A stretch of DNA of 64,000 bases. It comes from Flavobacteriaceae bacterium MAR_2010_188 (lineage in GTDB: Bacteria; Bacteroidota; Bacteroidia; Flavobacteriales; Flavobacteriaceae). The DNA is taken from NCBI GenBank assembly GCA_900104375.1, contig LT629302.1, forward strand, positions 372,001 through 436,000, read 5' to 3'. Numbering within the stretch: position 1 is the first letter of the stretch; the number at the start of each line of letters is the position of its first letter. Below are positions 55,120-64,000 of this stretch, piece after piece. The position numbers were made by a program, and so were the translations under genes. The notes beneath the pieces are model-generated. The model saw nothing but the letters and a program-made list of their open reading frames with translations, made no database searches and was not told where the DNA came from.

Positions 55120-58060
55120 CGGTAACCAATGCAGATGGAACCACTACCACAGAAACGACCACGGTCACTGTTACAGTAGATCCAGTTGCGGATATCCTAG
55201 CGGATGCAGCTACCACATCGGAAGATGCTCCAGTAACAACGGATGTATTGGCCAATGATAGTTTCCAAGGTGTTTACGGAACGGATTATGAGGTTACAAA
55301 TGCGACCAACCAGCAAATGGTACAACTACTATTGAGGCTGACGGATCGATCACATACACACCGAACCCAGACTTCAACGGAACCGATACGTACGAGTATA
55401 CGGTAACGGTAACCAATGCAGATGGAACCACTACCACAGAAACGACCACGGTCACTGTTACAGTAGATCCAGTTGCGGATATCCTAGCGGATGCAGCTAC
55501 CACATCGGAAGATGCTCCAGTAACAACGGATGTATTGGCCAATGATAGTTTCCAAGGTGTTTACGGAACGGATTATGAGGTTACAAATGCGACCAACCAG
55601 CAAATGGTACAACTACTATTGAGGCTGACGGATCGATCACATACACACCGAACCCAGACTTCAACGGAACCGATACGTACGAGTATACGGTAACGGTAAC
55701 CAATGCAGATGGAACCACTACCACAGAAACGACCACGGTCACTGTTACAGTAGATCCAGTTGCGGATATCCTAGCGGATGCAGCTACCACATCGGAAGAT
55801 GCTCCGTAACAACGGATGTATTGGCCAATGATAGTTTCCAAGGTGTTTACGGAACGGATTATGAGGTTACAAATGCGACCAACCAGCAAATGGTACAACT
55901 ACTATTGAGGCTGACGGATCGATCACATACACACCGAACCCAGACTTCAACGGAACCGATACGTACGAGTATACGGTAACGGTAACCAATGCAGATGGAA
56001 CCACTACCACAGAAACGACCACGGTCACTGTTACAGTAGATCCAGTTGCGGATATCCTAGCGGATGCAGCTACCACATCGGAAGATGCTCCAGTAACAAC
56101 GGATGTATTGGCCAATGATAGTTTCCAAGGTGTTTACGGAACGGATTATGAGGTTACAAATGCGACCGAACCAGCAAATGGTACAACTACTATTGAGGCT
56201 GACGGATCGATCACATACACACCGAACCCAGACTTCAACGGAACCGATACGTACGAGTATACGGTAACGGTAACCAATGCAGATGGAACCACTACCACAG
56301 AAACGACCACGGTCACTGTTACAGTAGATCCAGTTGCGGATATCCTAGCGGATGCAGCTACCACATCGGAAGATGCTCCAGTAACAACGGATGTATTGGC
56401 CAATGATAGTTTCCAAGGTGTTTACGGAACGGATTATGAGGTTACAAATGCGACCACACCAGCAAATGGTACAACTACTATTGAGGCTGACGGATCGATC
56501 ACATACACACCGAACCCAGACTTCAACGGAACCGATACGTACGAGTATACGGTAACGGTAACCAATGCAGATGGAACCACTACCACAGAAACGACCACGG
56601 TCACTGTTACAGTAGATCCAGTTGCGGATATCCTAGCGGATGCAGCTACCACATCGGAAGATGCTCCAGTAACAACGGATGTATTGGCCAATGATAGTTT
56701 CCAAGGTGTTTACGGAACGGATTATGAGGTTACAAATGCGACCGAACCAGCAAATGGTACAACTACTATTGAGGCTGACGGATCGATCACATACACACCG
56801 AACCCAGACTTCAACGGAACCGATACGTACGAGTATACGGTAACGGTAACCAATGCAGATGGAACCACTACCACAGAAACGACCACGGTCACTGTTACAG
56901 TAGATCCAGTTGCGGATATCCTAGCGGATGCAGCTACCACATCGGAAGATGCTCCAGTAACAACGGATGTATTGGCCAATGATAGTTTCCAAGGTGTTTA
57001 CGGAACGGATTATGAGGTTACAAATGCGACCGAACCAGCAAATGGTACAACTACTATTGAGGCTGACGGATCGATCACATACACACCGAACCCAGACTTC
57101 AACGGAACCGATACGTACGAGTATACGGTAACGGTAACCAATGCAGATGGAACCACTACCACAGAAACGACCACGGTCACTGTTACAGTAGATCCAGTTG
57201 CGGATATCCTAGCGGATGCAGCTACCACATCGGAAGATGCTCCAGTAACAACGGATGTATTGGCCAATGATAGTTTCCAAGGTGTTTACGGAACGGATTA
57301 TGAGGTTACAAATGCGACCGAACCAGCAAATGGTACAACTACTATTGAGGCTGACGGATCGATCACATACACACCGAACCCAGACTTCAACGGAACCGAT
57401 ACGTACGAGTATACGGTAACGGTAACCAATGCAGATGGAACCACTACCACAGAAACGACCACGGTCACTGTTACAGTAGATCCAGTTGCGGATATCCTAG
57501 CGGATGCAGCTACCACATCGGAAGATGCTCCAGTAACAACGGATGTATTGGCCAATGATAGTTTCCAAGGTGTTTACGGAACGGATTATGAGGTTACAAA
57601 TGCGACCGAACCAGCAAATGGTACAACTACTATTGAGGCTGACGGATCGATCACATACACACCGAACCCAGACTTCAACGGAACCGATACGTACGAGTAT
57701 ACGGTAACGGTAACCAATGCAGATGGAACCACTACCACAGAAACGACCACGGTCACTGTTACAGTAGATCCAGTTGCGGATATCCTAGCGGATGCAGCTA
57801 CCACATCGGAAGATGCTCCAGTAACAACGGATGTATTGGCCAATGATAGTTTCCAAGGTGTTTACGGAACGGATTATGAGGTTACAAATGCGACCGAACC
57901 AGCAAATGGTACAACTACTATTGAGGCTGACGGATCGATCACATACACACCGAACCCAGACTTCAACGGAACCGATACGTACGAGTATACGGTAACGGTA
58001 ACCAATGCAGATGGAACCACTACCACAGAAACGACCACGGTCACTGTTACAGTAGATCCA
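47698..58060 (+). repeat. 36 tandem copies of a 288-bp coding repeat
   Basis: Unit starts run from 47698 by 288 bases to 54898, then 55185, 55472, 55759 and 56045 because of single-base deletions, and again by 288 to 57773. Each encodes 96 residues ([20 protein letters not shown] ... TVTVTVDP). Units 1-6 vary at several positions; later ones differ mainly at one residue (TPANG or EPANG). A diverged 37th unit starts at 58061. Confidence 0.93.
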
Positions 58061-60145
58061 GTTGCGGATGTAGTTGATGATAGCGATGTTACAAACATCA
58101 ATATTTCTGTTACGACAGATGTATTGGCAAATGACAATTTTGAAGGAACAAATAACGTAATCACTTCTGCAACTAATGGTTCCAACGGTACAACTGTAGT
58201 TAATGCAGACGGCACGATCACTTATACACCTGATACGGACTTTAAAGGGCTGGACACCTACCAATACACGGTAACAGTATACAATTCAGATGGGACGATG
58301 ACACCGGAAACGGCGACCGTAACAATAACGATTGGATCAATTAATATTGTTAAAGAATTCACTGAAAGTTCTGTGACTGCAGGAGGCCCTGCTAGCTCTT
58401 TCACACTGGTAGTGACCAACGATGGCTCCGCACCATTGAGTAATATAAGTGTTTTGGATGATGTCGATGACCGCTTAATGGTAACCAGTGTTTCTAGTAC
58501 CTCTGGGGTTGATGATGACAGTGATGGTGATGCTCAAACAGTAGAGTGGGCCATTCAGGCAATAGCGCCTGGTACATCAGAAACCATCACGGTTAACTTT
58601 GTAGTTGATTCTTCAACTGAAGAAGCTAACGGAGTTGGAGCGTTAAACGACGAATCTAATGTGCCAAACCTTGCAGAAGCAAGCGCTGTTGCAACGGAAA
58701 ATAATAGCATTACAGTTAACGATGTTGATGAAGATTCTATAGATATATTAGTCGAGATCAATCTAATAATAGTAAAAACATTTGATCCTACGCAGGTAGA
58801 GCAAGGAACATATCAGAGTTTTACCATCGAGGTGACAAATGAAGGTCCATCTGATGCCGTTGACGTGTTGGTGACAGATTTAGTAGATAGTCCACTTGAA
58901 GTTACTAATGTCAATGTGACTTCAGGTACCGGCGAATGTTTAGCAAGTGCTGGACAACAAGTAGATTGTATAGTTCAACTGCCGTCAGGTGAGTCAGCAA
59001 CAGTCACTGTCGACTATCTAGCTTCACCGTTCTTAAATGAGGGAAGTTCGCCTTATGGTACAGGAATTGGTGACGACTTTTACTTTGTATTCTTGAATGG
59101 AAGTATCCTTGAGGGATCAACCGATGGAGGCCCTGTGTTCCTAGACGGTGTTGATATTACAGCTAATGTAACGATCTTGACTAGTCTTACAAGAAACGAC
59201 ATCGTTTTCGATCCACCAGGTCCAGATCCAGCATTTGAGCTGCATCTATCCTGTTCCGATCCATTTACGGGAGGTTGGGGACAATCAGGCGGACCAACAT
59301 TAGGGGTAGACAACAACTGGCAGATTGGGTTTTTTACAATCGGTCGATACGGTCCTCAAGGTTTCTTGAAGTCTTGTGGTAACGTTGTCATACCGTTTGA
59401 TGTGCCAAATATAGCATACGCATCTGGTGAAGATTCGTTTGGATCAAACACAGTTAATGATAATGCGAACGTAGAGATTGGTCCTGGCATTACATTAGAT
59501 CGAGTACAGACAAATGGTAAACGAATGACTGCGAGATTGACTAATCTTACTGGAGATGATAAAATAATCAGTGAAATTTCAGTAATATGGCCTACAAGAA
59601 ATGGTAATTTGACTAAAGTTTGGTTAACTCAATATGGTGCAAGTAATACCGTCTGGCAAGGAAATGATGCACCAAGTGATGCCTTACTAAATTCAAGTCT
59701 TTCGAGTTGGAATGGTGGGACACTCTTATCTGGAGAAGCTATTCTACGATTTGACTTTAAGAAAAAAGTTCAGAAATATGGCTATGTCATAAGGGTTTTC
59801 TTTACTGATGGTACGTGGCTAGATATCAACGTGTCGGATGAACCCGGATCTAAAGAATCGGAACTATCTAAAGTATCGAACCAAACTTATTTTAAAGCTT
59901 ACCCCGTACCGTTTGAAGATGAATTAACAATTGAGTATAGATTTGACTATGATACAGATGTTACTATTGATGTTTTCGACACCAAAGGTGCTTTGGTAAA
60001 AACTAATAAGAAACATAATTATAGAAGTGGTAGTAATGAGAAGCTTAAATTAGATTTTTCAAGACACGAAAATCAGTTATATTTTGTTCAAATTGGTACT
60101 AATAGAGAGCAGATTGTTAAGAAGGTAATTAGAAATGGTAAATAG
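55120..60145 (+). pseudogene. Giant adhesin, 3' part, out of frame with the 5' part
   Basis: The correct frame is open again after 55880 and runs to the stop at 60145. It encodes seven intact 96-residue repeats, a diverged repeat ([20 protein letters not shown]), two DUF11-like domains (NIVKEFTESSVTAGGPAS and LIIVKTFDPTQVEQGTYQSF), a middle beta domain with an FTGGWGQSGGPTLG segment, and a C-terminal type A sorting domain (FKAYPVPFEDELTIEYRF ... VKKVIRNGK). That domain directs export and attachment by T9SS. Five one-base deletions between 54990 and 55880 separate it from the 5' part. With them restored the gene is 20,046 bases, exactly 6,682 codons, so either the gene died very recently or the assembly is wrong here. 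A 4,038-base frame opening at a TTG at 56108 inside a repeat is not a natural start. Confidence 0.8.
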
Positions 60146-60245
60146 ATAGTTATTTAAACAACAAACCTTAAAGGTTAAAGTAAAGTCAGATAAATGATGA
60201 ATATTTTAAGGTTATTGTGTAAAGAAGAGAATAATATGAATGAGG

Positions 60246-60280
60246 CTGTCTGAAAAGTGATTTTCAGGCAGTTTTTTTTA
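60246..60280 (+). terminator. Intrinsic terminator after the giant adhesin
   Basis: An 11-bp stem (60246-60256 with 60261-60271, one G-T pair) closes a GTGA loop and is followed by eight T. It lies 100 bp past the stop codon. Confidence 0.88.
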
Positions 60281-60299
60281 TACTACATATGAGGGACTA

Positions 60300-60920
60300 A
60301 TGGAGAGGGTTAATTATACTATTCAGCTCAATGCCGTGTTTGAACGTTTCAATAATGAGGACAGGATGAAACAGGGTCACATCAGACTTTACCTGGCATT
60401 TTTCTAAAAATGGAATCGTAAGTTTTTTCCAAAAACAATTACCGTAAACAGGGAATTTAATATGGAGAATGCAAAATTAAATCAATAGCAACGTATCATA
60501 ATTAATTAAAGGATTTGAATGACTGAGGCTATTTGCATTACTATTTGTCATACCATCCTTAAGATGACCATTTATGGAACAAGTAGTGGGACGGTTAAGG
60601 TTCATAATTTGGTCAACAGCCTCCCAGAACCAGTCCAAAATTTGGTACCTTCTTATAAAAGAAAAGAAAAGAAAAGAAAACTTAAATAAACAGGCCAAAT
60701 TCATTTTTAATGAAATGGAAGTTATTTTTTTTTCAAAAAAAATAATGGGCCAGAAATAGAAGCAGAGATATTTTACATTTACATTCAATGAAAAAAATGG
60801 AAAACAGATAATTGGCAAATTATAGCTCAAATTTTTGTTAAAATTAATTTTAAACTGGAAGAACCTCAACAACCAGTCCAATTTCTGGCTATCTAAATCG
60901 TATTAAAAAAATGCGAAGTG
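60300..60920 (+). pseudogene. Decayed gene of mobile-element type
   Basis: From the ATG at 60300 the frame reads MERVNYTIQLNAVFERFNNE and then QGHIRLYLAFF before a TAA at 60405. The same frame continues KWNRKFFPKTITVNREFNME. Other frames then give SIATYHN, LKDLND, GYLHYYLSYHP and YGTSSGT, interrupted by at least three stops and two shifts. The order of these pieces resembles short helix-turn-helix-like proteins found with plasmids and conjugative elements in flavobacteria. That assignment is from memory of their style and is weak; that it is a dead gene is firmer. Confidence 0.5.
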
Positions 60921-61173
60921 AGAATAAAGGCCAATCTCTATGGTGCTAATTGGACTTAGATATTACTTAGATGCAATTTTAATAATTATAAATAGATGAT
61001 CGGTTAATTATGAGATGACCTAAAGGGTTATGATGGAAACCGATATAAAACAAAAGAAAAATTAATTGAATGAAATTGTTTTCTTTTGGTGTTCAGTATG
61101 TTAAAGTTTTACCTATGTTTTACCAACAATAAAAAAGGCAGTTACAAATCTATTTAACTGCCTCATTATCAAG

Positions 61174-61247
61174 TAGCGAGAGGGGGGCACGATCCCCCGA
61201 CCTCCGGGTTATGAATCCGACGCTCTAACCAGCTGAGCTACCTCGCC
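61174..61247 (-). tRNA. tRNA-Met (CAT)
   Basis: The reverse strand folds as a 74-base cloverleaf: acceptor GGCGAGG with TCTCGCT (G-T at both ends), D arm GCTC-AGCTGGTTA-GAGC, anticodon loop TTCATAA, variable AGGTC, and a 5-bp GGGGG/CCCCC T stem. CCA is not encoded. The anticodon stem lacks the three G-C pairs of initiators, so an elongator Met is more likely. The T loop reads ATCGTGC rather than TTCnAnn, so positions 54 and 58 are A and T where T and A are expected. Confidence 0.85.
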
Positions 61248-61335
61248 ATAATTTCAATTTTTCAACTTATATATTATCAGCACTATTCGCTGTCCACTTT
61301 TGGCTATAATTTTTTAAACTCTAATGCCGACGAAA

Positions 61336-61503
61336 CTCTGTTTGTCGGCATCCCGACCGATAGCGTCGGGACCAGCTGAGCCCTGCCTGCCGGCAGGCAG
61401 GTACCTCGCCATAATTTCAATTTTTAACTTATATTCTAACAGCACAATCTTCCGTTCGCCTCAGGCGGATATGAATCCGACGCTCTTGTGCCGACAAACA
61501 GAG
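61336..61503. repeat. Inverted-repeat block with broken tRNA copies and palindromes
   Basis: A 15-base sequence CTCTGTTTGTCGGCA at 61336-61350 recurs inverted at 61489-61503. Between them lie the palindrome-like TCCCGAC...GTCGGGA (61351-61371), tRNA piece CCAGCTGAG (61372-61380), the perfect 20-bp palindrome CCTGCCTGCC/GGCAGGCAGG (61382-61401), tRNA piece TACCTCGCC plus its flank (61402 on), a small GCCTCAGGC palindrome (about 61458-61466) and tRNA piece ATGAATCCGACGCTCT (61471-61486). The tRNA pieces match the intact gene at 61174-61247 and its 5' flank. Confidence 0.75.
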
Positions 61504-61690
61504 CAAAAGTATACACTTATATAATAACTGTCGCTCATCTTTGCTAACTCGCCATATTTGCGCTTAGCGGCTGCAAATATAAAAACTATTTAAGCAGCCC
61601 ACAAACATAGATGCACAAAATAATTTTTCTGACATTATGTTTTAAACTAAACAATTAATGTATATATTGAGCGTGTTATAATAATTATCT

Positions 61691-62083
61691 ATGGAAGACA
61701 AAACAAAGTTCGAAATTGAATTTCCAATTCAAGCTTCTCCGCAACTTTTATATCAATACATTTCTACACCTTCTGGCTTGTCAGAGTGGTTTGCCGATAA
61801 CGTTAACTCACGTGGTGAAAGATTCACCTTTATCTGGAACGACAGTGAAGAACGCGCCAAGCTTTTAAGCAAGAAAAGCGGCGAAAGAGTTAAATTTAGA
61901 TGGCTTGCTGATGAGGAGGAAGGCGATTCTTATTACTTCGAACTCCGTATACAGGTAGATGAAATTACTAAGGACGTTTCTATAATCGTTACCGATTATG
62001 CCGAACAAGATGAATTAGACGAGGCTAAAATGCTGTGGGACAACCAAATTTCTGATCTTAAACAAATACTAGGTTCTCGGTAA
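61691..62083 (+). CDS. START-like domain protein
   Basis: The 130-residue protein is a small SRPBCC-fold protein (KFEIEFPIQASPQLLYQYIS, then GLSEWFADNV), matching the START-like family that is nearly universal in Bacteroidota. It probably binds a hydrophobic ligand; the physiological role is not known. No signal peptide is seen. It sits at the head of the conserved block with the class IV aminotransferase, YqgE and HU. A terminator hairpin lies 25 bp after its stop. Confidence 0.88.
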   Translation: MEDKTKFEIEFPIQASPQLLYQYISTPSGLSEWFADNVNSRGERFTFIWNDSEERAKLLSKKSGERVKFRWLADEEEGDSYYFELRIQVDEITKDVSIIVTDYAEQDELDEAKMLWDNQISDLKQILGSR

Positions 62084-62107
62084 AAGTTTATCCTATATCT
62101 TATCTTT

Positions 62108-62135
62108 GTCCTGAATCGAATTCAGGACTTTTTTT
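62108..62135 (+). terminator. Terminator hairpin directly abutting the next start codon
   Basis: GTCCTGAAT (62108-62116) pairs with ATTCAGGAC (62120-62128) across a 3-base loop, followed by seven T that run straight into the ATG at 62136. Confidence 0.75.
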
Positions 62136-62996
62136 ATGATCAATTTTAACGGAGAACTGCTTCAAACGGGTAGCAAGATTCTGTCCTCACAGAATCGAGC
62201 CTATAAATACGGGGACGGACTTTTTGAAACTATCAAGGTTTCTGGTGGAAGCATCCTCTTTTGGGAAGACCACTACTTTAGGCTAATGGCCTCAATGCGG
62301 ATTCTACGCATGGAAATTCCGATGAATTTTACGATGGAATTCCTCGAAGAACAGATTTTGCTCACTCTAACTTCAAACGAAATTAAACATGCTAGGATTA
62401 GATTTAGCGTTTTTCGTGGCAATGGAGGAACTTACAAACCTAAGGCTAACGACATTCAATATATTATAGAGGCTGATGAGTTAGAATATTTCAACTTTAA
62501 ATTTCCTGAACAAATTGACTACGAAGTTGATCTTTACAAGGATTTTTACATTCATACCAGCCTACTTTCAACCTTAAAGACTAATAATAAAATCACCCAT
62601 ATTCTTGCAAGTATTTATGCTGAAGAAAACGAACTGGCAAACTGCTTGTTGCTCAATTCTGAAAAGAATGTAATCGAAGCTATAAACGCCAATTTGTTTC
62701 TGGTTTCTGGAACTTCCATAAAAACGCCTCCTTTAAGCAGTGGCTGTTTAAAGGGAATCATGAGAAAGCAGATTATAGATTTGATCAAGAAGGATGAAGA
62801 GCTTAAGGTCGAAGAAGTTGATATTTCTAGCTTTGAATTACAAAAGGCCGACGAACTTTTTCTGACCAATAGTATTGCCGGAATAATCCCAATTAGTAAA
62901 TACAGAAAAAAAACGTTTGAGAATAAGGTTTCGACTAAACTTTTAAAGCTTTTAAACGGAAAGTTAATTGAAGGTTTTACTAACAAGTTAGCTTAA
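62136..62996 (+). CDS. Class IV PLP aminotransferase / aminodeoxychorismate lyase-like
   Basis: The 286-residue protein has fold-type IV features: YGDGLFETIKVSGG (25-38), Arg49 in HYFRL, the PLP lysine Lys148 in LSTLKTNNK, the Glu in KNVIEAINANLFLV, and LTNSIAGIIPI near the C-terminus. The family covers aminodeoxychorismate lyase (folate synthesis), branched-chain and D-amino-acid aminotransferases. The KT-x-N-x segment leans to PabC or a general class IV enzyme, but I do not assign a symbol. Its stop overlaps the convergent YqgE gene by 4 bases. Its start touches the T run of a terminator, so it either depends on read-through or has a promoter inside the upstream gene. Confidence 0.85.
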   Translation: MINFNGELLQTGSKILSSQNRAYKYGDGLFETIKVSGGSILFWEDHYFRLMASMRILRMEIPMNFTMEFLEEQILLTLTSNEIKHARIRFSVFRGNGGTYKPKANDIQYIIEADELEYFNFKFPEQIDYEVDLYKDFYIHTSLLSTLKTNNKITHILASIYAEENELANCLLLNSEKNVIEAINANLFLVSGTSIKTPPLSSGCLKGIMRKQIIDLIKKDEELKVEEVDISSFELQKADELFLTNSIAGIIPISKYRKKTFENKVSTKLLKLLNGKLIEGFTNKLA

Positions 62997-63547
62997 TTAT
63001 AGCTAGGATTTTCTGGTGCATTAGACCAAATTGAGTAATCACCACCAAGCTCAACCATTTTTTCTTTCCAAAAGGTGTCATTAGATTTTATGATAAGATC
63101 GTTTCTGTAATCATTGCGATCTACCAACCAGACATTACTCTTTAATTCTTCCTCTAGTTGATTTGGTTCCCATCCGGAATAGCCCAAAAAGAAACGGATA
63201 TCACCACTTTCTAAGCGACCTTCATTTAAAAGGTCCAAAACAGAATCAAAATTACCACCCCAATAAATACCTAATGAAATTTCTATACTTTGAGGTATAA
63301 GTTCTGGTACGGTGTGAATGAAATAAAGGTTATCCTGTTCTACAGGACCGCCATTAAAAACGATAAAGTTTTGTTCGGTATCTTTAATAAGTTCGTTTAA
63401 GGTGAATTTAAGCGGTTTGTTAAGGATAAAACCGATAGATCCTTCAGCTGAATGATCTGCAAGCAAAATTACAGATCTATTAAATGACATGTCGCCAATA
63501 ATGGAGGGTTCGGCGATTAATAAATGTCCTTTTTTTGGCTGGATCAC
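62993..63547 (-). CDS. YqgE/AlgH family protein
   Basis: The 184-residue protein matches the YqgE family over its length: GHLLIAEPSIIGDMSFNRSV (7-26), SIGFILNKP, the FNGGPVEQDNLYFIHT segment and FFLGYSGWEPNQLEEE. The family is conserved across bacteria; AlgH in Pseudomonas was linked to alginate regulation, but the biochemical role is not established. It converges with the aminotransferase gene. HU is encoded upstream on the same strand, separated by a terminator. Confidence 0.93.
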   Translation of the reverse strand: MIQPKKGHLLIAEPSIIGDMSFNRSVILLADHSAEGSIGFILNKPLKFTLNELIKDTEQNFIVFNGGPVEQDNLYFIHTVPELIPQSIEISLGIYWGGNFDSVLDLLNEGRLESGDIRFFLGYSGWEPNQLEEELKSNVWLVDRNDYRNDLIIKSNDTFWKEKMVELGGDYSIWSNAPENPSYN

Positions 63548-63616
63548 AGGATTAATTTAGTTTGATTAAATTAAAAATAGTGATTTAATTGTTACCGACA
63601 AAATTTTTGCTATTTA

Positions 63617-63645
63617 CAAAAAAAAAGCCCGCCATTGGCGAGCTT
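63617..63645 (-). terminator. Intrinsic terminator after the HU gene
   Basis: On the minus strand AAGCTCGCC (63645-63637) pairs with GGCGGGCTT (63633-63625) across a 3-base loop, followed by a T run (A run on the plus strand, 63617-63626). Confidence 0.88.
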
Positions 63646-63666
63646 TCTATATATGATAAACTAGTC

Positions 63667-63939
63667 TTAGTTAACTGAATCAGCAAGATCAGATCCTGCT
63701 TTAAACTTAACTACATTTTTAGCTTTTATTTTTATGGTCTTACCAGTTTGAGGGTTTCTACCTTCTCTTGCTGATCTTTTAGATACTGACCAAGAACCAA
63801 ATCCTACTAAAGATACTCTATTGCCCTGTTTCAAAGCTCCTTCTATATCCACTAATAAGCCATCTAACGCTTTTTTCGCTGCAGCCTTAGTGATTCCGGC
63901 ATTTTCTGCCATTCCATTGATTAAATCTGATTTGTTCAT
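63667..63939 (-). CDS. HU-family DNA-binding protein
   Basis: The 90-residue protein starts MNKSDLINGMAENAGITKAA and has the HU beta-arm region with VGFGSWSVSKRSAREGRNPQ and the intercalating-type Pro in GRNPQTG, then KNVVKFKAGSDLADSVN. It binds and bends DNA as a dimer and helps organise the nucleoid. It has its own terminator. The 61 bases upstream to the window edge are AT-rich; the promoter is probably partly outside. Confidence 0.96.
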   Translation of the reverse strand: MNKSDLINGMAENAGITKAAAKKALDGLLVDIEGALKQGNRVSLVGFGSWSVSKRSAREGRNPQTGKTIKIKAKNVVKFKAGSDLADSVN

Positions 63940-64000
63940 AAATTTTAAGTTTTAAATTATTTTAAATTAAAAAAAGTAAGGTTCAATATATAGTTAATCC

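Noticed and set aside
42003-58264. Dozens of 60- and 85-residue minus-strand open frames inside the repeats
   Set aside because: They recur with the repeat period and are the antisense shadow of the adhesin coding frame; their composition is Val/Ser/Thr-rich as expected from the complement.
60574-60759. 61-residue plus-strand frame
   Set aside because: It is one of several frames crossing the decayed gene and changes character at a GAAAA repeat; better read as part of the pseudogene.
61324-61524. 66-residue plus-strand frame
   Set aside because: It is made of palindromic repeats and tRNA fragments, so it is not a protein gene.

Overview
The window reads as a chromosomal stretch of a low-GC marine-type member of the Bacteroidota, most likely Flavobacteriaceae. 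The evidence is the type IX secretion (T9SS) style of its giant surface proteins, many SusD-era style lipoproteins and periplasmic enzymes, near absence of Shine-Dalgarno sequences, TAnnTTTG-type -7 promoter elements, and the block START-like protein / class IV aminotransferase / YqgE / HU that is typical of flavobacteria. The species cannot be fixed from the sequence.

Layout. 1-2749 (minus): the N-terminal 916 codons of a very large Ig/PKD-like surface protein that runs off the left edge. 3123-9198: an SGNH esterase, an alpha/beta hydrolase, an SDR, a catalase-peroxidase (katG) and a DUF1697 gene broken by one nonsense codon. 9399-12978: a lone receiver protein, a 51-residue membrane protein, and a minus-strand set of GH43 lipoprotein, DinB-like protein and ThuA lipoprotein. 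13309-19290 (plus): a processive glycosyltransferase, then a PhoB-type regulator and kinase, a UspA-like protein and a SulP anion transporter. Two promoters in this last group share the same 11-bp-spaced direct repeat at the same distance from a -7 element, which suggests a small autoregulated regulon. 19429-30295: stress and housekeeping enzymes separated by gene debris (DoxX, VOC, nitroreductase, FtsX-type permease remnants). 30296-36647: a 1,040-residue beta-propeller protein and a convergent operon of amino-acid permease plus an aldo/keto reductase fused to a RidA domain. 36938-38541: a serine hydrolase broken by a homopolymer frameshift and cut at its 5' end by a structured, group II intron-like RNA segment.

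The centre of the window is a roughly 20-kb surface adhesin gene (40105-60145). It holds a signal peptide, three N-terminal repeats, 26 apparently identical 204-bp repeats, 36 near-identical 288-bp cadherin/tandem-95-like repeats, two DUF11-like domains and a C-terminal T9SS sorting domain. Five single-base deletions, all between 54990 and 55880, split it into two frames; restoring them gives exactly 6,681 residues. It is preceded by an unusual array of about 14 degenerate repeats in a 25-bp register (39715-40073).

60146-64000: a terminator, a decayed mobile-element-like gene, a tRNA-Met(CAT) followed by broken tRNA copies interleaved with palindromic repeats, and then the conserved START-like / aminotransferase / YqgE / HU block.

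Functional reading: the region combines cell-surface and periplasmic functions (two giant adhesins, glycan and ester hydrolases, beta-propeller and TPR lipoproteins), anion and cation transport under two-component control, and oxidative-stress defence, with several pockets of recent gene decay.
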